From assembly GCA_963820955.1 (NCBI GenBank), contig CAWGCA010000045.1:62001-126000 (forward strand): 64,000 bases of DNA, read 5' to 3'. The DNA comes from CAWGCA01 sp963820955 (lineage in GTDB: Bacteria > Pseudomonadota > Gammaproteobacteria > Chromatiales > Chromatiaceae). Numbering within the stretch: position 1 is the first letter of the stretch; each line of letters begins with the position of its first letter. A program made the position numbers and the translations under genes. Below are positions 42,365 through 50,313 of the stretch, in pieces. The notes below the pieces were generated by a model. It saw only the letters and a list, made by a program, of their open reading frames with translations, searched no databases and was not told the DNA's origin.

Positions 42365-42888
42365 ACGCCGCGACCAAAGCACCAATCGAAAGCTTGGCCG
42401 AGTTTCTTGCTCACGCCATCGTCCTCGAGCGGGAGTCGGTGGAAAGATACGAACAGCTTGCCGACAGCATGGAGACTCACAATAACCCTGAAGTGGCGAA
42501 GCTGTTTCGAAAACTGGCCCGTTTCGGCGAAAAGCATGCCCACGAGGTGGAACAACACGCAGCAGGCCTGGAACTGCCGCAGATCTCACCTTGGGAATTC
42601 AAATGGAGCTGCCCGGAGTCGCCCGAGAGTTTCTGCTTCGATGATGCGCACTATTTGATGAACACCCGCCAGGCGCTGAAGATAGCCCGACATAACGAGC
42701 AGGAGGGACAAAGCTTCTATGCCCAGGTGGCGGCAGATTCGGCCGACGCGGAGGTAAGAAGACTGGCCGCGGAGTTCGCAGCGGAGGAGGAAGAGCACGT
42801 GCAGTTGCTGGACCGCTGGCTGATCAACCTGACCGAACCGGATTCTCCGCCCTTGGAGGATCTGGACCCGCCGAATGCCGCCGAATAG
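42361..42888 (+). CDS. Rubrerythrin/ferritin-like di-iron protein
   Basis: This 175-residue four-helix protein has carboxylate/His ligands in LERESVERYEQLAD (Glu), EKHAHEVEQH, NEQEGQSFYAQV and EEEEHVQLLDRW. That is two E-x-x-H pairs, as in the erythrin domain. There is no C-terminal rubredoxin Cys4 site. It is translationally coupled to korB. Because KorAB is oxygen-sensitive, a peroxide- or oxygen-scavenging role protecting it is a reasonable inference, and electron transfer is an alternative. Confidence 0.85.
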   Translation: MNAATKAPIESLAEFLAHAIVLERESVERYEQLADSMETHNNPEVAKLFRKLARFGEKHAHEVEQHAAGLELPQISPWEFKWSCPESPESFCFDDAHYLMNTRQALKIARHNEQEGQSFYAQVAADSADAEVRRLAAEFAAEEEEHVQLLDRWLINLTEPDSPPLEDLDPPNAAE

Positions 42889-43006
42889 GCAAATTGACAG
42901 GAAAAGACACACAAATTCAATATTCTAGCGCTTTGGACTCCCCGTTTTGGGACAGGAACCACAAAAAAAGAGATAGGGTTAACAGGACCCGGCCTTTTTC
43001 TAGGGC

Positions 43007-43012
43007 TATAAT
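43007..43012 (+). promoter_or_regulatory. Promoter -10 box of the RRM-like gene
   Basis: A perfect TATAAT is followed 54 bases later by the start codon at 43066. The -35 region is poor (AGGACC at about 17 bases spacing). Confidence 0.5.
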
Positions 43013-43065
43013 CTGCCCAAAGGTTGAGTAACTTTCCCTGGTATTTTGAGCAAGAGAGGATGCCA

Positions 43066-43506
43066 ATGTGGGTGTTTGTCCGAAGGATCAACTCCAGCAC
43101 GACACGTAGGGAATTGGAAAAATTCGTCGGCAAAGGATTGAAACCGAGCTGGATTTTCTTCCCATTCCCAACCCATGGCGACATAAAACGGTGTGAGATA
43201 CTGTGCATCACGGATAAAGACACCAAAGCCGTCGAATACCATGGCCTGGTGGAAATCATACCCCCAAAGGCGGCTGTTTCAGCGGTTCTTCGGCTGAACG
43301 GTTCTCTGCTGAAGGGCAAGGTGGTAGAGGTACGCAAGTATTTCCGCCGATCTTCTTACCGGGACCGAAGGGATCATTTCAGCGACCAAACAGCAGCGGG
43401 CGATGAACGCCGAAAACGCGATCGCCGGCGCCCCAATCTGTATTCCCGAATCCTGCGCGCAAGCGCCGCCCAGCGCATGGCGATGATTAACCGACTGCAC
43501 CCCTAA
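43066..43506 (+). CDS. RRM-like RNA-binding protein with basic tail
   Basis: From ATG 43066, with AGAGAGG six bases upstream, the protein has 146 residues; ATG 43060 and TTG 43024 are alternatives. Residues 1-95 fit a divergent RNA-recognition motif: MWVFVRRINSSTTRRELEKF (RNP2-like strand and helix), EYHGLVEIIPPKAAVSAVLR (RNP1-like) and LNGSLLKGKVVEVRKY. The usual aromatic RNP1 residues are partly replaced (Tyr-His-Gly-Leu-Val). The tail is strongly basic (RDRRDHF, DERRKRDRRRPNLY). It is convergent with the STAS gene, with overlapping 3' ends. The target is unknown. Confidence 0.75.
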   Translation: MWVFVRRINSSTTRRELEKFVGKGLKPSWIFFPFPTHGDIKRCEILCITDKDTKAVEYHGLVEIIPPKAAVSAVLRLNGSLLKGKVVEVRKYFRRSSYRDRRDHFSDQTAAGDERRKRDRRRPNLYSRILRASAAQRMAMINRLHP

Positions 43507-44033
43507 CCTGCCCTCTTGTCGTCTGCATCAGCACGCTCCCCGTCCTGATGCAACTCTTTCTCAACCGCCTCCACCACATCACGAAACATTTTTCTGTTGT
43601 GTTCATTCATCTCCATGAGGGCCAGATGAGACTCCAGCAGCAAACGCATCATCGCCCCATCGTCGGACAGGGTGACTGGTATCTCTCTCAGTTTCTCCAG
43701 TTCCGACTCGCTCTCCGGTACGATACAAAAAACCCGGTCGAACCCCATCCCTTCCAAAACTTCGTTGATCGCCGGCCTGTTGGAGATCAATGTCACCTTC
43801 GGCAACTGGCTGCGCTGCATAGACCGGGCCAACCGGGCCAGGATGCCTAGGTTGGTGCTGTCAATAGCATCGGTGGCGGTGAGGTCGGCCACAAACCCCC
43901 TGAGTTCGCGGTTGGAAAGCAGACCCTTGATGTAGCTATCCAGGGAAAGACTCAGGGTATAGCGAATATCACCAACATATCGGAGAACCTGGACTCCGTT
44001 GTAAGTGCCATGAAGCACCTTTCCGCTGGTCAC
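43503..44033 (-). CDS. STAS-domain anti-sigma-factor antagonist, HsbA-like
   Basis: This 176-residue protein has a STAS domain (about 5-110) with the phosphorylatable Ser in TDAIDSTNLGILARLA and LISNRPAINEVLEGMGF. A helical acidic tail follows. It is coupled by ATGA to the phosphatase-regulator upstream. In Pseudomonas the homologous HsbR-HsbA pair links phosphorylation state to FlgM/FliA-dependent motility and diguanylate cyclase activity. A similar switch is inferred here. Confidence 0.88.
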   Translation of the reverse strand: MTSGKVLHGTYNGVQVLRYVGDIRYTLSLSLDSYIKGLLSNRELRGFVADLTATDAIDSTNLGILARLARSMQRSQLPKVTLISNRPAINEVLEGMGFDRVFCIVPESESELEKLREIPVTLSDDGAMMRLLLESHLALMEMNEHNRKMFRDVVEAVEKELHQDGERADADDKRAG

Positions 44034-45214
44034 GCTTTGTCCTCGCGGGACAGTGTCATAAAGGAGATGTCGTCGGGTAGATCACCCGCCTCTTCTATGG
44101 CGAATTTTTCGATCAACTGCTCCAGGCTTAGATCCGTGTCGGCAACTTGCTCGAGCAGCAGGTTGGCGCGTTTCCGCGCAGCATCCCTGGGTAACAGCTC
44201 CAGAATTCCGTCTGATATCAACAGCAATACAAACTCCGTCGGCAGCGACACCTCATGATCGGTAAAAAGAGAATCCTCAAACAACCCCACGGGTCGATCA
44301 TGACTGGTTAACGTCTTAATCGATTCACCATCCCACAACATAGGAAAAGGGAACTGCCCACCGGAACAGTAGCGCAAACGATTGCTTCTACTGTCGAGCA
44401 CACCATAAAAAATGGTCAGGTATTTATCTAAGCCAGCCTGACAAAAATCCTGATTGAGTTGGGACAGCATATCGGAGGGTGAGCGCAGAAGATTATCGCC
44501 CTCCTGCAGCAGGCGTTCACGATACTTTTCTAGCAATGTCTTCAACATCACGGTAACAAACGCCGATGCAGCACCGTGACCAGAAACATCGGCTATGTAG
44601 AAAGCGATCTCGTCGTTAGTTAGGGGGAAAAAATCGATAAAATCACCGCTCAGATACATCGAGGTGAAAATTCGATGGCGAAACAGATAGGGCCCTAACT
44701 GTTGCTCATTCTGCGGTAACATCCTGTCCTGCAAAACACGCGCTGCCTCTTCGTCCTCTCTGAGCTGCCCAACCACCAGGGACAATTCCCGGTTGAGCTG
44801 TTCCAGGTTTACCTGGTATTCCCGGTTCTCCCTGATCAAACGGGCTCGATCCAGTGACCGGACAACCGCTGTGTCCAGTATCTCGAGATCGGTGATGGGC
44901 TTGGCGATATAGTCCCAGGCTCCGCGCTTCAGTGCCTGGATCGCGTCACTCATACGGTTGGCGCCGGAGACAATGATGACCGGCGTCTCAGGCGATTCTT
45001 CGGTAATTGCGGAAAGCACTTCCAGACCATCCATCCCGGGCAATCTCAAATCGCACAGCACCACATCCGGCCTTTGATCACGAAAAAGCTCTATCGCCTG
45101 CGGGCCATTCTCCGCTTCGATGGTCAGATAACCTCTATCTTCCAGATAAGCGACCATGCTGGTGCGAACGACGGGCTCATCCTCCACAGTAAGTATTCTG
45201 ATTTTCCCGTCCAC
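44030..45214 (-). CDS. Response regulator with PP2C (SpoIIE-type) phosphatase domain, HsbR-like
   Basis: This 394-residue protein has a receiver domain (1-120: TVEDEP, phospho-Asp in VVLCDLRLPGMDG, Lys in YIAKPITD) and a coiled linker (about 125-170). The PP2C/SpoIIE phosphatase domain (about 185-390) has metal-binding Asp in LSGDFIDFF and ADVSGHGAASAF, plus LLISDGILEL and DDISFMTL. It should dephosphorylate the STAS protein encoded next. RssB/HsbR-type regulators have this layout. The cognate kinase or phosphotransfer protein is not in the window. Confidence 0.92.
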   Translation of the reverse strand: MDGKIRILTVEDEPVVRTSMVAYLEDRGYLTIEAENGPQAIELFRDQRPDVVLCDLRLPGMDGLEVLSAITEESPETPVIIVSGANRMSDAIQALKRGAWDYIAKPITDLEILDTAVVRSLDRARLIRENREYQVNLEQLNRELSLVVGQLREDEEAARVLQDRMLPQNEQQLGPYLFRHRIFTSMYLSGDFIDFFPLTNDEIAFYIADVSGHGAASAFVTVMLKTLLEKYRERLLQEGDNLLRSPSDMLSQLNQDFCQAGLDKYLTIFYGVLDSRSNRLRYCSGGQFPFPMLWDGESIKTLTSHDRPVGLFEDSLFTDHEVSLPTEFVLLLISDGILELLPRDAARKRANLLLEQVADTDLSLEQLIEKFAIEEAGDLPDDISFMTLSREDKA

Positions 45215-45457
45215 TCAGGTGCTTCCTTGCCGCCAACCACTCAAGGGGTCTCTCCCGCCAACTTCTGATAATAGAAAAGTGTAGCTCCAAACCGAAGATC
45301 CGTTGAGAATAAAAAGCAGCAATCTTCATTCCTCATTGATCACAGGTTTCCGTGCCCCGCCACCACTGGGCCCGCTCGATCAGGTCCTGGTGTGCTATAC
45401 GGGCTGGTCCTCTGTCTGGTGGTATCATAATCGGATTGTTGCTGGAGGGTGAAAGTT

Positions 45458-46069
45458 ATGTTTACCGGCATAGTTCAGGGTACCGCGGAGGTGGCAGAAA
45501 TCAGGGAGCGGCAGGCGTTTCGTACGCATGTCATCCGCATGCCCAGGGAACAACTTGCCGGTCTTGAACCAGGGGCCTCGGTAGCGCACAACGGCTGCTG
45601 CCTCACGGTCACAGCTATAAACGACGACCTGGTCTCCTTCGACCTGATGCAGGAGACCCTGCGGATAACCAACCTGGGAGAACTGCATAACGGCGACCGG
45701 ATGAATTTCGAACGGGCGGCCAGATTTGGAGATGAGATAGGTGGCCATCAGATGTCCGGCCACATCATCTGTACGGCCGAAATCACCCGGGTTGTGGAGA
45801 GCGAAAACAACCGCCAGTTGTGGTTCCGGCTACCGTCTCCTTTCACCCGTTACCTGTTCACCAAGGGCTATATCGGGATTGATGGCATCAGTCTTACGAT
45901 CGGTGAGGTGGCAGGCGAGGAATTCAATGTAAACTTGATTCCCGAAACTCTGAAGCGAACCAACATTGCTGGGCGAAAACCGGGCCACAGAGTGAATATC
46001 GAAATCGATCCCCAAACCCAGGCTATCGTTGATACCGTGGAGCGAGTGCTGGCGAAAAAAATCTGCTGA
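45458..46069 (+). CDS. ribE: Riboflavin synthase alpha subunit
   Basis: From ATG 45458 (GGAGG nine bases upstream) the protein has 203 residues. It has two homologous lumazine-binding domains: MFTGIVQGTAEV..HNGCCLTVTA and MSGHIICTAEI..GIDGISLTIGEV, with the N-terminal MFTGI and the Cys of the active site. It dismutates two 6,7-dimethyl-8-ribityllumazine molecules to riboflavin. No FMN riboswitch or other rib gene is adjacent. Confidence 0.95.
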   Translation: MFTGIVQGTAEVAEIRERQAFRTHVIRMPREQLAGLEPGASVAHNGCCLTVTAINDDLVSFDLMQETLRITNLGELHNGDRMNFERAARFGDEIGGHQMSGHIICTAEITRVVESENNRQLWFRLPSPFTRYLFTKGYIGIDGISLTIGEVAGEEFNVNLIPETLKRTNIAGRKPGHRVNIEIDPQTQAIVDTVERVLAKKIC

Positions 46070-46102
46070 ATACGCTGATTTGTCGAAACAAAAAGATCCG
46101 CC

Positions 46103-46130
46103 AGAGGGTAAAGGTTGCCCTTTACCCTCT
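46103..46130 (-). terminator. Intrinsic terminator between ribE and the RRM gene
   Basis: A perfect 12-bp stem, AGAGGGTAAAGG (46103-46114) / CCTTTACCCTCT (46119-46130), has a 4-base loop. On the minus strand TTTTT follows after GGCGGATC, past the RRM stop at 46152. It probably also stops ribE transcription in the other direction. Confidence 0.75.
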
Positions 46131-46151
46131 AATCAAACCCTTAACTGGCGG

Positions 46152-46424
46152 TTAGTATCTTGGTCTGCGCTGGGGCCGATCGCCTCGCGGCTTGGCCTGA
46201 TTGACCCGAAGATTACGCCCTTTCATCGGGCTTTCGTTCAAGGCCTTGATGGCTTCATCGGCCTCTGAATTGTTTGCCATCTCCACGAAACCGAAGCCCT
46301 TGGACTGGCCAGAAAACTTATCCATTATGATGTTAACACTAGATACTTCCCCAAACTCTCCAAAAGCATCCCTCAACTCATCCTCAGTCACGCTGTAGGC
46401 CAGATTCCCAACATAAATATTCAT
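46152..46424 (-). CDS. Bacterial RRM-domain RNA-binding protein
   Basis: This 90-residue single canonical RRM has RNP2 NIYVGNLAY and RNP1 SKGFGFVEM, and ends in the short basic tail PRGDRPQRRPRY. The start is ATG 46424 with AGAAAGG nearby, in preference to 46454, which lies further from it. Cyanobacterial and proteobacterial relatives bind single-stranded RNA and are often cold- or stress-induced. It is a second, much more typical RRM protein within 3 kb of the one at 43066. Confidence 0.93.
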   Translation of the reverse strand: MNIYVGNLAYSVTEDELRDAFGEFGEVSSVNIIMDKFSGQSKGFGFVEMANNSEADEAIKALNESPMKGRNLRVNQAKPRGDRPQRRPRY

Positions 46425-46897
46425 AAAACCTTTCTCTAGAGTAGAAATGTGCATTGATCGAGATTACGCTGGATGCAAACACCCTATGCACAAATTATTT
46501 GCCAGCGAGCGGCCAACCATTGGCCAGTTTCCTGTAGCCACCAGACTACAGAAAGTTCGCATTCTCAGACATCTCAGTGCCTGACGCAAACTTTATCTTT
46601 CGGCTACCCAAATTTCAGGGCCAGTTGCGGAGTAGTCGCTTGAGGGGCGTCTCACACCTACATAGACCACTGAAACCGATAGGTAGGTACGGACCAATCA
46701 TCAAGGTACGAAGAGTGTGGCGGGGTATACCGAATGGCAGTGCGAGCCAACCGTAAAACATCTGCCGGCGGGCGTTTTGCACCTCCGCAGCAAAAAAACT
46801 TTTATTTTTAGTGGCTTATTGTTATGCCTCTATGCCTGAAAAACTGCCGAGACATTCCAATCCCCCCATCTCTCCTGTTTTTAACAACTATCCCCGG
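46425..46897. other. Intergenic region upstream of the RRM gene
   Basis: No gene is recognisable. A small perfect palindrome GGCCAACCATTGGCC lies near 46511. The stretch should contain the RRM promoter and its long 5' leader if cold-regulated, but no motif proves this. Confidence 0.4.
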
Positions 46898-47353
46898 CTA
46901 TCCAAGCCCTTTCGCAATATTTGTCTGAAATACCGCCTTGTGTATGTCCCCCAGACTCAGCATGCCAACCAACCGGCCGGCATCCGCCACCGGGATACGG
47001 CGAAACTTGTGCCGCACCATCGTGGTTGCCGCCTTGAGAATATGGTCCTGGGGAGATACCGTGATCACGCTAGGAGTCATCAATTCCTTGACCTTCAGGT
47101 TTACCACCTCCTTGTATTTACCCATCATCCCCTCGAAATCGACTGAGCCAAGCCCTTCCGCCATCATATCTTCAAGCGTCGGAAACAGTTTGTGCAGCAC
47201 GTCTTTCTCTGCGATGAATCCAACCATCTTCTCCCCTTCCATCACCGGTAGACCGCTGTACCGGTAGAGGCACATCAACGACACTACATCGAGCAGCCCG
47301 GTTTCCGGGGTTACCGTTCGTGGTGAAGCCGTCATAATTTCTTTAACCTGCAT
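46898..47353 (-). CDS. CBS-domain-pair protein
   Basis: This 151-residue protein consists of two CBS motifs: MTASPRTVTPETGLLDVVSL..GLPVMEGEKMVGFIAEKDVL and MTPSVITVSPQDHILKAATT..RIPVADAGRLVGMLSLGDI. It is a Bateman module likely binding adenine nucleotides. No catalytic domain is attached. It stands alone; the effector is unknown. Confidence 0.9.
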   Translation of the reverse strand: MQVKEIMTASPRTVTPETGLLDVVSLMCLYRYSGLPVMEGEKMVGFIAEKDVLHKLFPTLEDMMAEGLGSVDFEGMMGKYKEVVNLKVKELMTPSVITVSPQDHILKAATTMVRHKFRRIPVADAGRLVGMLSLGDIHKAVFQTNIAKGLG

Positions 47354-47670
47354 GAAACATTGTCCTGTATCGAGATTTAAAACCCCGGCTTTCTACTAGC
47401 CCTCTGACTCGCCAAGATCGCTATCTAGCCCTAACCGGACTCAAATCAGCTTCGGCAACACCGAACACCGCTGGCAGAAGATTGCTTGGCGACACCCTCT
47501 CTGCCTCCCGGAAATAGAGCCGCAATCAGCCCGTACATTTCGTCCGCAGCCGTGTTGCAACGAAGGCACAGATATACTACATCTCTCTCCAAACGAACAG
47601 GGGAAGTTAACGTTCCTATCAGATTGCGGGCTCACGCCCAGAAGCGGGGAAAGACAAGAACCGCAGTGGA
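47354..47670. other. Intergenic gap between CBS and FimV-like genes
   Basis: I see no gene, repeat or terminator. The 64-codon minus frame at 47441-47635 is cysteine-rich but has no ribosome-binding site and is judged spurious. Confidence 0.4.
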
Positions 47671-49698
47671 TTACGACCTGCTCGACTGGCTATTGAGGTC
47701 AGGCTCCAGCTCCAGCAGGGGCAGACTATCCTCATGAAGACCTTCGTCAGGGGTAACCACGCTGGAGGCAAAGGCGCTCTCCAAAGCCAGCAACTCATCC
47801 ACGGAAGAATCAGGTCCGGATTCGCCTGGCAGCTGACTGGCACTGATCAGCGGGTGATCTGGAACCAGATCCCGGCCCATCGCTATCACTTTGGTCCAGA
47901 TCTCCGGCTCCGCTTGCGGCATGGAATCATGGACTTCTTCCAGGTATTGGACAAACCCATTTTTATCCTTTCGAAAGGCGTATATCTCCAGTAGTTTCGC
48001 CTTCAACATCCAGTTGCTCGGATTGGCTCTGATTGATTCCCTTACCAGAGACGCGGCTTGATCGTACTGCCGATAGGCGAGATAGATATCGGCCTTGGTC
48101 AAGATGGAGGCCGCATCCTCACCCACTTCAGGAAACAATCCTTGCTCATCGGTATAGCTTCGGAAGGAACCTGGTAACTGTCCTGCTGTTACTCCTGCCG
48201 GTGGACTCTGGTCTAGTTCGGTATAGGACCTGAAACTGTTAACCGACTGGTGACTTGCAGCAGATGGCTGTTTGCGCCGCTTCCAAGCCATCAACAACAG
48301 CAGAACTCCCGCGACTACCAGCAAGGGAATCCAATTGTTCTGCACCCAGTTCAACACTAACTGTTGCTTGGAGGGTCCTGCTGGCTGCGGGGCTGCAAAG
48401 GGTGGGATTGATTCGATGCGAGCAACTTCGGGTACTCGAGTGGCGGCCCCTTCAGGCGCACTTTTCGAATCGGCAATCCGAGTTGTTTCAACCCCTCTTC
48501 CGCTCTCTGAACTCTCCAGCTGCACTTCAGTAACCGCCACACGCTGCTTCAACCGACTGATTTCCTTGTTTTTTTCCTCCAACGACTGACGCAAGGCTTG
48601 AATTTGCAACTCCAGGACACTCTGCAGCTTTTCCAGATCCTGGTTGATTTCACGTACTGCCAGCGCGTCCTGTTTCGAATCGGCAATGGCCTCTCTGAGT
48701 TTATCCTTGTCATCGGAGGGATAGCTGTAAGTCGATTCCGGCTGATCGCCAAGGTTCCAATGTTCGGCCGGCTCAATAACCGACAGTTGATCCCCACGCT
48801 GATCGTCGCTCAACTGTTGTGAAACCTCTTCCCCCCCGCTCTCGACATCTTTCAGGGTACGGCCAGGTTCGGCCGGAACCGGTGTTGGCTGCAGGGGGGC
48901 GGAAGCCTCCGGCGGTTCCTGCCGTGCGGCATCCGCCGGGCCGGGCCCATCGGTGCTACGCTTCCCCATCGATCTCCAGTCTCTGGTCTGCTGAAGAAAC
49001 TGTGCACGGGCCTCGCCCGTGGACAAAGCCGCAATAAACTCCCGGTCCGGGATCTCCAGCACCACACCCTGTTTGAGCAGATTGACGTTTCCGCGCCGGA
49101 AAGCCGCCGGGTTCAGGCGCAACAAGGCCATCATCATCTGTTCAACGCTGAAAGACCGATCGGGACGGGTTTTCTGGGCGATGACCCATAGCGTTTCCGA
49201 GCTCCGGATCGGCCCGTAGGTCATTGATCTATCCTGCTGTGGGGGCTGCGCGCCTGTTCCGGAAACGGATTTCGCAGGTGCCTCTAGCTCGACGGCCAGT
49301 GGTGGCTGGTAACCAGGGGGGTCCAGCAATACAGTGTACTCTTTCAGTAACCTGCTGCCGGCCCAACTGACCTGCACCAGAAAATTCAGGAAAGGTTCCC
49401 GCACAGCCTGGCGGGTGGCAACCTTTATGACGATACGCCCATCCGCGTCAACCGCGGGGGTAAATCTCAATTGAGAGAGCAGGAAGGGCCGTTCCAGTCC
49501 GACTTTCTCGAACGCCGCCTGCTCTGCCAGGGAAACCTGGATATCGTCGACAGCCACCTGGTCAGCGGAAATCAGTTTGATCTGCGCATTCAGGGGTTGG
49601 TCCAGGAACGAATCCACCGATATCCCGCCCAAACCCAGTGCTCCTGCTGCAAATGGCAGCGTCAGCAACAACCCCACCCAAAACGCTTTAGTTATCAT
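47671..49698 (-). CDS. fimV: FimV/TspA-family inner-membrane hub protein
   Basis: From ATG 49698, which starts the signal peptide (MITKAFWVGLLLTLPFAAGALG), the protein has 675 residues. It has the FimV N-terminal domain (GISVDSFLDQPLNAQIKL..), a LysM-like segment (YGPIRSSETLWVIAQKTRPD), a Pro/Glu linker and a coiled coil (about 345-400, LEKLQSVLELQIQALRQSLE). One membrane helix (NNWIPLLVVAGVLLLLMAW) and a cytoplasmic part with TPR-like helices follow. Two copies of the motif NSFRSYTELDQ / GSFRSYTDEQG follow the membrane helix. It is shorter than Pseudomonas FimV (over 900). FimV organises polar pili, twitching and cAMP signalling. Confidence 0.88.
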   Translation of the reverse strand: MITKAFWVGLLLTLPFAAGALGLGGISVDSFLDQPLNAQIKLISADQVAVDDIQVSLAEQAAFEKVGLERPFLLSQLRFTPAVDADGRIVIKVATRQAVREPFLNFLVQVSWAGSRLLKEYTVLLDPPGYQPPLAVELEAPAKSVSGTGAQPPQQDRSMTYGPIRSSETLWVIAQKTRPDRSFSVEQMMMALLRLNPAAFRRGNVNLLKQGVVLEIPDREFIAALSTGEARAQFLQQTRDWRSMGKRSTDGPGPADAARQEPPEASAPLQPTPVPAEPGRTLKDVESGGEEVSQQLSDDQRGDQLSVIEPAEHWNLGDQPESTYSYPSDDKDKLREAIADSKQDALAVREINQDLEKLQSVLELQIQALRQSLEEKNKEISRLKQRVAVTEVQLESSESGRGVETTRIADSKSAPEGAATRVPEVARIESIPPFAAPQPAGPSKQQLVLNWVQNNWIPLLVVAGVLLLLMAWKRRKQPSAASHQSVNSFRSYTELDQSPPAGVTAGQLPGSFRSYTDEQGLFPEVGEDAASILTKADIYLAYRQYDQAASLVRESIRANPSNWMLKAKLLEIYAFRKDKNGFVQYLEEVHDSMPQAEPEIWTKVIAMGRDLVPDHPLISASQLPGESGPDSSVDELLALESAFASSVVTPDEGLHEDSLPLLELEPDLNSQSSRS

Positions 49699-49827
49699 TT
49701 TTCGCTGGATCCAACTTCCCGGGAAAGGATATCTATTTACCAAGGTCACAAAATACGTCCACTCTTACCTTTTCGGTTAATGGGGATATCCCTTTAGTCT
49801 TCAGAGAAAACTAAATCAGGTCTTGAT

Positions 49828-49977
49828 TCAGTTCACCGGGCGCCTGCTTCGCCGCAGGCATCGGAAATCAAACACCGAATAACCTGCCGCATGGAGGTCA
49901 GATATCAACTGGACCATCAGGTTGCAGGCCCTTTCATTGGAGGCATCAATGAGCGTTTTCAATCGCTCCAGCGGCAT
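49828..49977 (-). CDS. Possible 49-residue small protein
   Basis: A short frame (MPLERLKTLIDASNERACNL..) starts six bases after AAGGGAG on the minus strand, in an otherwise empty 49699-50313 gap. It is amphipathic and ends RRSRRPVN. A second frame, ending FAERFGIPVEEGRYV.., overlaps upstream and would share the region; only one or neither may be real. I do not recognise a family. Confidence 0.3.
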   Translation of the reverse strand: MPLERLKTLIDASNERACNLMVQLISDLHAAGYSVFDFRCLRRSRRPVN

Positions 49978-50313
49978 ACGTATCTCCCTTCTTCCACCGG
50001 GATTCCGAAACGCTCCGCAAAATTGATGATTGGATCTGCGGATTTTACATCCGAAGCAGGCCTGAAGCGGCTACAGCCCGCTGATTCACTGTCTTCGCGC
50101 CGCTCAGAACCATCATTTCATTGGCGATCATACAGCCGATTTCTGACTCTAGTTTAACCCAGATCGGACTCGTACAAACCTCCTATCCCCTTAAATCTAC
50201 AGGGTATTGTGCCTATACAAATCACTCCGGGCCCGGCGCCTAACTCCCGGTGATCTAGGATTTCGGGCATAATCTCATCGCAGGCAACCGATGAGTTATA
50301 TAGACCCAAATAG

